Positions 54,957-64,000 of a stretch of 64,000 nt of DNA are shown here, piece after piece. Each line of letters opens with the position of its first letter. Position 1 is the first letter of the stretch. The stretch spans positions 1,488,001 through 1,552,000 of the forward strand of contig JAGTXZ010000003.1 in the NCBI GenBank assembly GCA_018398575.1, written 5' to 3'. The position numbers and the translations under genes were made by a program. The notes beneath the pieces are model-generated. The model worked only from the letters and a program-made list of their open reading frames with translations, had not been told where the DNA came from and did not search any database. The DNA comes from Ampelomyces quisqualis (taxonomy: Eukaryota > Ascomycota > Dothideomycetes > Pleosporales > Phaeosphaeriaceae).

Positions 54957-55974
54957 GGTGGATGGCGAGGGAGGTGATGGCGACTAACGGGGGTATAAAA
55001 GAACAAATACCTAATAAGTCTACAGAGAAAAGAATGCTGACCTACGGTGACGTCGAGCTCTGCGATGTCAGAAGGCTAACCCAGCGTGGACTGTGTTTGC
55101 TTTCCTGGTCGACTTTCGCTTGTCGCCCTAGCAACTCATCCACGCCCAGACGAAAGTGGCGGCAGCACGTGCACCCAGCTTCATTCATACCGACACCGTG
55201 CCACCGCGAGTGGGATGACGCAATTGAGCGGCTACAACTTACAAGTACGCCATTGTCAGTATTTGTGGTTAAGACTTGCGGGGTTGTGATGCGTAGTCCG
55301 TCATCTCGGTCTTTTTCGTGGTCGCATACTCCGTACGGAGAGCAACCCAACCACCTCCAATACCAACGGCTCGGATAGCTGCCGAAGAGCCTCATAGCAA
55401 TACTGCTATTCCTGGCTCATCGACACATCGCACCAATTGTGGAAGAGAGTCAAGAGACACAGAACCAGGACCTTGTGGGCGAGCCGCCAGAATGTCGTGC
55501 TCTTGTTGCGTCTCTGCGTTGTCATTGGTCACTGGCGCTTGGAGTCTTGAAACACCTGCCGACTAACCACCACCAGTCCTCATGTTACCTCTGCCGTCTT
55601 TCCAGAACAAACCGGTGACACGTCCAAATTGCAGGCCATTGCGAGAATTCTGGGCCTGTGCTCTCCCGCGTTCGATTCTCAAGTCAAACTGACCTCGCAG
55701 CGGCTAATGGAGCTTCAAAACGAGGAGCTGGCCCCAGTGGCAATGGATTTCCACGGTCACCAGCTGGACGTCTAGGCCAACGCTTGTTGCAACGAACGAA
55801 TACTTTCCATGTCTCCTACCAGTCTGTCATTCTAGCGTCTTTTCCTCTGTCGATCATCGCTCCCATGCTCACTCTGTTTCTCCTCTGGCTTCCTTCTCTG
55901 TCTTGCTGCTCTCAATTTCTTTGCATTCATTTCATTCTACCCGGCGCTTTCTTTTTATTATAATTTTCCCCAAG
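54957..55974. other. Intergenic, divergent promoters of kinesin and secreted protein
   Basis: No gene supported. Pyrimidine-rich DNA at about 55840-55970 lies immediately upstream of the secreted protein's ATG. Confidence 0.5.
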
Positions 55975-57557
55975 ATGAAATTCTCTCCTAAGATCATGCT
56001 GCTGGCAGCTTGTTCTTCTTACGCAATGGCAGGACCGCTCCCCAAAGAGGTCAGGCGGCATTTGTAAGTGTGGTCTACGTGATGTCTAACTTCAAGTACT
56101 GACTGTTCCGTAGATTCACTGGTTATTCCAACTCGACAGCTGTGGCCTCATATAACCCCGAGGTTATTCAGACATCGATTCCAGCATTGGCTTCGACTTC
56201 ATCTTTGGCACTCGGGCAATTAGTCAACGTCGACACGGCGATTATCATTGAGCCTCTCCAACGGACAGTAATCACAAGCGTCATATCTGCTATAACCTTT
56301 CTCGATCTCGACGGCGAGCCTCTTGCCACCCAGGAAGCCAAAACCGTCTTGTCGACGCTATACTTTACGCCGACGCCTGCACCCGCACCTCCTTCGTCCG
56401 CCGCGCCTACCTCAAGCACAATACCCTCTCCGCTATCGATCTCGTTGATGTCGTCCTCTGTCACTCTCGTTTCCAGCGCGCCAGCTTTGGTTGTACCCCC
56501 AAGTTCGCTAGCCGCAGTCGAGAGTGGTGGTCTCATGAACACCACAAGCTTCCCAGCCTTTACTTATTCGCCCGAGGAAAGCCAGGCTGGAACACCAGTT
56601 ACGTCCTCAACGCTCGCCGCAATTGCTTCTTCGAGATCCATCGCAGCGAGCAAGCCTTCGACTGAGAACTCCACCGGCTTACCAGGATTTAATTATCCAG
56701 GCCTTGCTTCCCCTAGTGCTAGCCCAACCAGTGCTTTAGTCAGTTCTGCGGTTCAAGCACCTTTACAGACATCGTCTTTGGCCACGCCTAGCATCTCGAG
56801 TCAATCAGTGGCCAACTCTTCGAGCTCGTCCGTCAATAATGCCAGCCCAATTGCCGCTCCCGGAGTTACAGGCTCAGCGTCGCTCTCGCGTGTGGTCATC
56901 ACTACGACCCAGTGCACCCCGGTTTACCTTTCACAATCTGCCGCCATCATGTCCTCGGCTGCTGCCCAACAGCCAAGCGTATCACCATCAAGAGGATCGG
57001 AACTCGTTGCAGGGTCAACCTCACAGGTCCAACAACCTCTTGCACCTTCGGCGAACTCCTCACCAGCGGCTTTGTCACCAACACCCCTCGCACCGCCTCC
57101 AGTTGTCATCATCACTCAATACACCACTGTCACACCCGCGCCCACAATACAACCTTCCCAAGTGCCCGAGTCATCAAGTATTCCTGTCCAGCCCGTACCA
57201 GTACCCGCACCCGCACCCAGCGCACCCGCACAATCATCTCCAGAAGCACCACCCCCCAATTCCGCCATAAATACATCTGTTCCAGCTATATCCTCCGCAC
57301 CACTACCAGCGTCCTCTTCAAAAGCGCCATCACCTCCAGCCGCACCACCTTCTTCCTCCGCATCCCCATTACCGCCCGTCGCTCCGTCAACCACACCAGC
57401 TGCTCAACAACCCGCTTCCTCAGCAGCTCCATCACCATCGTCGACGACTGAAGGTCCGCTAATCATCACGCCGATCGCGCCGAGTCAGGTATTCACCGTG
57501 ACGGTGACGGCGACAGAGAAGGAAAAAGATACTGTTACAGTAACTGTTACGGCGTGA
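55975..57557 (+). CDS. Secreted Ser/Pro/Ala-rich (mucin-like) cell-wall protein
   Basis: Exons 55975-56063 and 56114-57557 (50-nt intron, GTAAGT..CTGAC..GTAG) give 510 residues. A signal peptide is evident (MKFSPKIMLLAACSSYAMAG). A short ordered region follows (FTGYSNSTAVASYNPEVIQT to TVITSVISAITFLD), and the rest is Ser/Pro/Thr/Ala-rich, likely heavily O-glycosylated. VVITTTQCTPV and VVIITQYTTVTPAP resemble spacer motifs of fungal wall proteins. The end reads FTVTVTATEKEKDTVTVTV, with no hydrophobic GPI tail. It is probably a wall or surface protein. It is the last intact gene before the AT-rich block. Confidence 0.75.
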
Positions 57558-60500
57558 GTCACAGAGAGAGAAGGAGAAAGGAGGAAAGAAAGTTTGATTT
57601 TGATACCCGGTCAAATCCAGTGGGGTTGGAAAGCATATTGATCTTGCTTGTGCATAGTTTACTTTGAGGGACGATTAGCTTGCTACGGCCGAGGCCCAAA
57701 AGACAGCAAAAGCTTAGTGTATATCGTCAGATTGTAGTAGTTAGAGTTGAGAGACTCATGAGTGAGGCAGCTCAAGCTATCTACAGGCAGGCACTGCCAA
57801 GGCACTAAGCCGAAAATAGGAGATCCTTCATAGAAACTCTATATCTGATCTGTTCTATAGCATCTGCCTATTCTTTAAATCTCTTTTTGTCCGCAAAATT
57901 GCGTTGTAATCTTATTAGACTGTTTTGCTATAATCTCTTTTACTATTTAAAATTGTTAAAGTCCTATTTGCTAGGGGCCTAGTTCTAGGTACCCTAAGCT
58001 AGGTCTTTATCCTGTCCTTACTGCGCAACACTATTCTAAGGCGTGTCTGTATCTATAGCGTTAACAGACTATTTATTAGTTCTAGTGCTAGCCCTAAGGC
58101 TACCTAACATTAAGAACTTATTGCCCTTACTATTTAGGTTAAGGTCTTACACTACGTTAGTAATTCTAAAAGGTTTAGTTAAAGAGGTTAGAGCTTAAGT
58201 AAGTTAGAGAATAACTAATATCTTCTTAACTGCCTTTATAACAGGTTAGACATTTGTTTTAATCTTAGGCTTTACGTTAGGCTTAACAACAGGTTTAATA
58301 GTCTAGACAGAGATAATAGTATTTTTAGCGACTAGTTTAAGAAGAATTTTCTAAGCCTATTCTATATAAGTCTAAATAGCCTGTTAAAAAGCCTTAGCCT
58401 TGTTATTGTTATTGTTAAAATAGTTGTTAGTCCTAAGAGTAGCTTTTAGAGGCGCCTACTAGAAGTTTTGTATTATTCTACTAAGGCTAGTTTTAATACT
58501 AAAGGCTATCTAAACCTATAAGTATTATTTAAAAGACGTAACTATTTGTTCTGTAACAGTAGTTAGGTATTAGCGCTGCAGTCTCTATTAGTGTAAAGCC
58601 TTCTTAAGCTAGTTCTTAGGGTTAATAAACCTAGAAGAGGTAAATAATAGAGTTAGTCTTACTATTATAAAGCTAGATTAAGCTTAAGTTTCTGCTACTA
58701 ATATTTGTAGCTGTTGCTAGAAAAAGCCTTAGTTATACCCTACTATGTCTAGGATAACGTAATTTACGTCTTTTCTTATAGATAAATTAACTGTAAGGAT
58801 AGCTATCTTGCTAATTTTCTTAGCTAGGTTCTTATTTCCTGCGTAAAGTGCGTTAACAACTGCAGCTTTACGCAGAGCAACTAATAAGGTTACTTAGGCG
58901 TTATATAGAGTAATAACTAGAATCTAATAACTATAGACTTCTTATATACGTTAAACTATATTATAGATAGTTATTATAGTAGTTTCCTAACAGTAAAAGG
59001 ACCTAGTAGCGTTCTTTACTAGGCTAGTAGTTAAGCCTGTATTAACAACTATAATAGGCTTGCAGATACTCTATATCTAGTTATTTATTATCTTAGCTTT
59101 ATCTTTAGCCTTACTGTTAAAAGAGTCCTAGACTTTGCAGATCTACTTATCTCTATTTAGGATTTTACAAAGATCTAGAAGTAGTTAGCTTGTAAAATAT
59201 AAAGTGTGTTTTAGTTTCTATATTAGGAAACTAGTAAAGTGCAGTTAAGACAGAGTAGAAAGGTAGTATTACTTCTAAAAGAGGTTATTAAGCTGTAGAC
59301 TGTATAGTTAGGGGCTAAGCTGTTGTTAATTGCCTACTATAAGACAGAAGTCTAAACTCTAGTAGGCAGACATAAAGCTAATAAATTCTAGATTAGTAGT
59401 ACGTCCTGCTTCCTTAAAAACAGCAGTAACAGCCTAACGCATAAGCTAGAAACTAGGTAAAGTAGTAACTAATAGAGTTGTGTATATTACTAGCGTACGT
59501 TTAAGAATATATTAATAGGTAATTTTAAAAGCGTTCTTAAGTATCTTGCAGTTATTCTTGTTAATATAGCTCTTTGTATCAAGGTCGCGCACAATTAAGA
59601 TAACGTCCTAAAGTTCTTAAGCAATATTATTAAGTTCTAGTTTAGTCTAAGTAGTAGTAACAAGGTTAGTTAGCATAAAACTATCTACCTAAGCAAGCTA
59701 AAGAGTAATCTACGCTATAGAACTAGTTATAGCTTAAAAACGCTTGTCTTTAATCCTTAGGTAGATATTGCAAAAGTAGCGTAAGTACGCTTCTAGCAGA
59801 GTAAGGCTAGTACTTTTCTTAATAAACAAATCTAGTATATAGTAGGCAGGATCTTTACTGCTATTAATCTTAAAGTGTAGGTTAAGCATAGCAATAAACG
59901 CATTTTGCTTAGAGAAGACTAAATAGTAGTGTATAACTATCTTTATAGGCGTATTTATATAGTTACAGATCTATATTAAGATCTTAACAAAGGCTTTGTA
60001 ACTATAATCTACTATTTTATTTTAAAGGCAGTAATGCGTAACTTAGCTATTTTTAATAACTACTTTATCTAGTTTCTTTAATAGTTTAGAGCGCGCAACT
60101 AAATTACAAGAGTAATAAAAAGTACTATTATTAAAAGAATTAACTTTCTACTAAGACTTTTTGTCTGCGTTAAGAGAATTAGAGGCAGTTAAAGGTTCTC
60201 TAAAGTGTTAAAGAAGTTCTGTCTTATTGTTAGCTAAAGGCAGCTTAGTGTCTGCAACCTTAAGCTTATTATTTAGTAGTATGTTCCTAGAAGCCTTTTT
60301 AAGGCTTTCTACTTGTTCCTTATGTCTATTAGTGTTTAGCTAACTAGAGACTTAGCTAAGATTAGTAATTAAGGATAATGTGTAAGAGCTTAAGAACGCA
60401 TCCTAGTTCTTAGTGCTATTAAATTAAGGTATATTAGTTAGTCTAAGTTTACCTAGCTATGCGTTAACCTTAAGAACGTTGTTATTTTTATTAACCTGTA

Positions 60501-61769
60501 CGCTAGGTTTTTCTTTATTCTCTTTAATAGGCTTATTCTATTTCCTAGTAGTATTAGCATTCTGTTAAGTTAGATCTTTCTATATATTATCTTTCTACTT
60601 AGCATCTAGCTATTATTTGTCTCTATCTTCTATACTAGCAGGAGCTAAAGACAGATCCTAGAGATAGTAGAACAGCTTAAAAAGTTGTTCCCTTTAGAGT
60701 TAAGCATTAACCTCTATACAGAGAAGATAGCCTATAGCTATTACTATGCTAGTATATAACTTTCCTAAGCTAAAAATACTAGCTATTATAGCTGTGTTTA
60801 CTTGTAGCCTTATCTTATATGCCTAATAGTTAAAGAGTACTAGTTAGTATTCCTATAGAAGAGATTCTGCTGTCTTATAGTACTAGTTGCAATCTTTCTG
60901 TATTATGCTGTTGTATAGGCACAATAACGTGTAGTGTTAATAATCTTAGCTTTGTATTAGATTTCGCAGTTTACTTAGGCGCTAATCCTTAATTATTAGA
61001 ACTAGGCAGAGTTTATAGAGAACTATTATATAGCTTAAGTTAGAGATTAGTTGCTTGCACTCTTTTAAGTTGTTGTTATAGTAAAGTAATATAGAAAGTA
61101 AGTCTAAAGGACGCTTAGAGTACAGCTAAGGGCATAGATAAGATATAATAGCTAAAGAGCTATTAGAGGACAACAACCTATAACATATACACCTAATAAT
61201 ATATTTAATTCTATATTAAATCTAATAGGCCTTAGAGGTAAATAACGCTCTACTACATATAGCAACTAATTACAACTCTAAATTCTTATTAGCCTAGGCC
61301 TTAGGAGGCTGCGTACCTGCGCATATACTTACGCTCTTCTATAGTCCTTATAACCTAGAAATTATAGGAACTTAATAGTCTAACAAGTGTTTAGTAAGCT
61401 GCTACAGTTCTCTTTAGAATATAATTAGTATCTATTCTAAGGACATAGAGTTAGTACTCTAAGATTAGAGGAATAGAAAGTAGAATCTAGAGCAACGCCT
61501 ATCTAGAGGGCCTAGAGTAACGCCTATCTAAAGTACCTAGATTAGCTACTACTAGAATTAAGTTAGAAGAGGAATTAAGCAGACCTTAAAAAGTAGAGCA
61601 ATAGCTAAAGGAGTAAGATATAAGCTGTAGCTAAAGCTATATTAGGCTAAGTAAAAGTGCAAAGCTATTGCGCTCTACTAAGCATGTAGTATACTAAAGA
61701 AGTTCTAAAGTATAGATAGCAGAAATAACTAAGAGCAGACTAAAGAAGATATTAAAACAGGTAGTTAGA

Positions 61770-62200
61770 AAGAAAAGGAAACTAATAATTGCTTAGACAG
61801 CAAGTATAAAGAAATTAGGAAGAAATTAGTAGACTTTACAACAGAAGCGCTATTAGACATTAGAAAAGCTTAAGTCTTTAGTTTTTTAGCAACCCTATAT
61901 AAAGTAGTAACCTTAATCCTAGTCTTTTAGGCTATTACTCTTCTTTAGTTTATTTAAATAAGCTCTAACTACTGTTTAGGTAGCCTATAAAAGCAACGCA
62001 AAGATAACACAAAACTACTTAATAGTATATTAAGCTAGCAACGCCTTAAATACCTTAATAAACAAGAAGCTCTACTACTAACGCCTATAGAGTTAATAAG
62101 AGAAACTAGCGCAAATATAAGTAGTGCGCTAGAGAAGCAGGCTAAACAGCTATTAGAAGAGCACTCTAGGCGCAGAAGCACAGGCTAAGATAACTTAATA
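61770..62200 (+). pseudogene. Possible transposon-protein tail remnant
   Basis: Plus-strand reading interrupted by many stops still gives stretches such as KEIRKKLVDFTTEALL, NKQEALLLTPIELIRETSAN and SALEKQAKQLLEEHSRRR. They look like a degraded C-terminal region of a transposon protein. The family is not determined. Confidence 0.3.
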
Positions 62201-62521
62201 TTAAGAGCCTTTTAGATGCTAGCAGAGTCTCTTAACTAAGTGTAGCCTCTATTATACACAACACAGTTACTGTTCTATCTAGTAGAGAACGTTAGGAAAA
62301 TTTAAGATTAATCTGATTAGCCTAATCGCTGCGACCTGCAGCGGCCTAATAGCAATACTGTCTACTAGACAATTTGCTAAAGTTGCCCCACTTACTTCTG
62401 GTTGCTAGCGACCTGACAGCGACCTGACAGCAACCTAACAGAGTCGCCAGATCTGACAGAGTTGCTAGTGTCGCTAATGTCGCCAATTTTGCTCACGTGA
62501 CTGTATTGCTGTATTTTTATG

Positions 62522-62950
62522 ATTACGTAAGTAACCTAAAAATACAAAATATAGAGCGGAATTCCCTCTTTAAAATGCACTATTCAGATTTTTTTTAGCT
62601 ACTCTAGTTATTGAGATATAGCGCGTTAAAGTTAAAAACTTTTTTAAAAAAACTTTAAAGGACGTTCAACACAGTAGATCTCAACGCCCACACTATAATA
62701 TATTAAAATAAAATAGTCCTAGAGTAAAATCTACACTTTAGTTACTATTTCTTTAAAAAAAAATATAATATATTATCTAGTTAAAGTGCTAGAGCTTTAG
62801 CGAAAACAAGCCTTGGCAAAGAACATTAAAAAGTTACAAACTTCACTGCCGTGCATCTTAGCAACTAGAGCAGCTATAAAAATTCTAAATAGTGCGTTTT
62901 AAAGAGGGAATTAAGCTCTATATTTTAGGTTTTTAGAATAATTACGTAAT
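62522..62950. mobile_element. MITE-like element with about 90-bp terminal inverted repeats
   Basis: The left end (ATTACGTAA.., with ATAGAGC and ATTCCCTCTTTAAAA inside) matches the reverse complement of the right end (..TTTTAAAGAGGGAAT.. to TTACGTAAT) over roughly 90 bp with scattered differences. The centre is AT-rich without coding capacity. The length is about 429 bp. I could not define a target-site duplication. Confidence 0.8.
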
Positions 62951-63129
62951 TGCGCGGGTGGGGCAGGTGGGTCTAGTAGATCAGGTGGATCAATTTGGGC
63001 GTTTTTGTCTAATTAGGCGGCCAGAACAAATAGGGGTAGCTAGGCACCGTAGACTACAGTCAAAAACTGTCTAGTTAACTGTTTCAACAATGTTGCTAAT
63101 GTTGCAGATGTTGCTAACGTTGTGTTTTC

Positions 63130-63810
63130 CTGACAAACATGCTGTTGTTTAATAGTACTAATGTTACAGACTTTCTAGAGCGTTTTAAGGACTTTTTAAA
63201 GTACTATAGCTTTACAGACTAGATAATAATTAACAGACTAGTAGCCTACTGTAAGCTAAGACAGAGAACTATTATATAAGCGTCTAAAGAGTATACAAAA
63301 GCCTAAAATAACTACTTATAGAGAAAGCTCTGCAATAGCTTCTAATAACGCTTTAAAAATAATAATAAAGGTTAATAGAAAGAGCGTGTAAAGTACTTTA
63401 AACACTAGCTAAGTTAGTGCTAAATAAGATTAGACCTAAAGATTAGAGACTACCTATAAGACTTTTAAATCTACAGTAAAAGATATATTAAAGTAAGTAC
63501 TATTAATAAGGACTATTATAGCTACTACCTTGTTAAGGGACTGCTGCTCTAACACGCAACAAAGATCCTAGAGAAGTTTAGCCTAAAAACAGACACTCTA
63601 AAGAACTTTAAGTACAAAAAGATCTAAGACTATTTAGCAAAGCGCCTAGAAGTAGAGAAAAAAGTATACATATTAAATCTAGTAGAAGCTATAAGAGCCT
63701 TTAAACTAGAGGTAGAGTTTAAAGTAGAACTAGTAGCTAAACAACTATTAGCCTTACTGCAACAAAATAACTTTAAACCTAGAATTAAGTTAAAAATAAA
63801 CTTTTAACTT
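63130..63810 (+). pseudogene. RIP-degraded retrotransposon gag
   Basis: One plus-strand frame reads as an LTR-retrotransposon gag, with STNVTDFLERFKDF, then LVAYCKLRQRTII, ASKEYTKA, KIRDYL, and YLAKRLEVEKKVYI, broken by TAA/TAG codons where Gln, Trp or Arg would be expected. That stop pattern is what C-to-T mutation produces. It resembles the gag of Ty3/Gypsy-type elements in plan. Confidence 0.6.
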
Positions 63811-64000
63811 ACTACTCTTTAGTTACTAATAAAGAGTACTCTATCTAAGAACTAGCGCAAGTAAGCTCCTCTTAGTGTAGCACCTATAAAGAACAAAGTA
63901 GATAACCTTGTAGATAAGATACTATAGCTTAGGCTTAACTAAATAACTATTAAGCAGCAGCTATAGAGTATGTAATAGACCTTTTGCAAAGCAAAGCTTA

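Larger units (their letters stand above)
57800..64000. repeat. AT-rich, RIP-like degraded repeat block
   Basis: From about 57.8 kb the composition changes abruptly to TpA-rich DNA with stop codons in every frame and no open frame of gene length, quite unlike the GC-balanced genes before it. This is the pattern of repeat-induced point mutation of transposons. Recognisable pieces are a gag remnant (63130-63810), an inverted-repeat element (62522-62950) and a weakly protein-like stretch (about 61770-62200). The boundary is gradual over about 200 bp. Confidence 0.85.

Overview
The window is nuclear DNA of a filamentous ascomycete (Pezizomycotina). Dothideomycetes is my best guess, from the style of the proteins and not from any search. 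The evidence is compact genes with 45-70 nt introns (GT..CTRAC..AG), ascomycete-type families (class X hybrid histidine kinase, secreted large-subunit catalase, ankyrin/DIL protein, eisosome Pil1/LSP1) and a long AT-rich, stop-riddled block at the right end that looks like repeat-induced point mutation (RIP) of transposons.

Layout, left to right: the 3' end of a Bre4/FUSC-like membrane protein (1-975, +); a membrane-anchored MOSC protein of the mARC type (1357-2707, +), convergent with allantoicase (2826-3970, -); an ankyrin-repeat/DIL-domain protein (4705-7141, -), divergent from a 2,335-residue class X hybrid histidine kinase (7500-15323, +); a coiled-coil protein (16103-18148, +); a 2.6 kb gene-poor stretch; a small cytochrome b5 (20737-21045, +); a conserved unknown (21468-22349, -); an alpha/beta hydrolase (23650-24496, -); a second unknown (24833-25531, -); catalase (26091-28546, -); Pil1/LSP1 (31042-32170, +); Sec24 (32754-35937, +); an unusual tRNA-Cys gene (36667-36805, +); a C2H2 transcription factor (37937-40218, +); an Mtf2-like mitochondrial protein (41015-42733, +); the N-end-rule ligase UBR1 (42974-49519, -); the 66-residue complex III subunit QCR9 (49872-50293, -); PYM (50582-51178, +); a kinesin-10 (52576-54956, -); and a secreted Ser/Pro/Ala-rich protein (55975-57557, +). 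From about 57.8 kb to the end there is no intact gene, only mutated repeats that include a gag remnant and a short inverted-repeat element.

These are mostly unrelated housekeeping genes and not a metabolic cluster. I joined exons by requiring frame and family continuity, and every multi-exon model given as complete sums to whole codons.

The most interesting observation is in the histidine kinase. Two introns (13389-13688 and 14520-14754) only give the right frame if each is a spliceosomal twin intron (stwintron): an internal intron splits the external donor between its G and its T. The two are clearly related in sequence and share a hairpin, so they look like copies of a mobile intron. The second is the tRNA-Cys gene, which folds well only if, besides a short intron after position 37, a 50-nt segment with the features of an mRNA-type intron is removed from its D arm.
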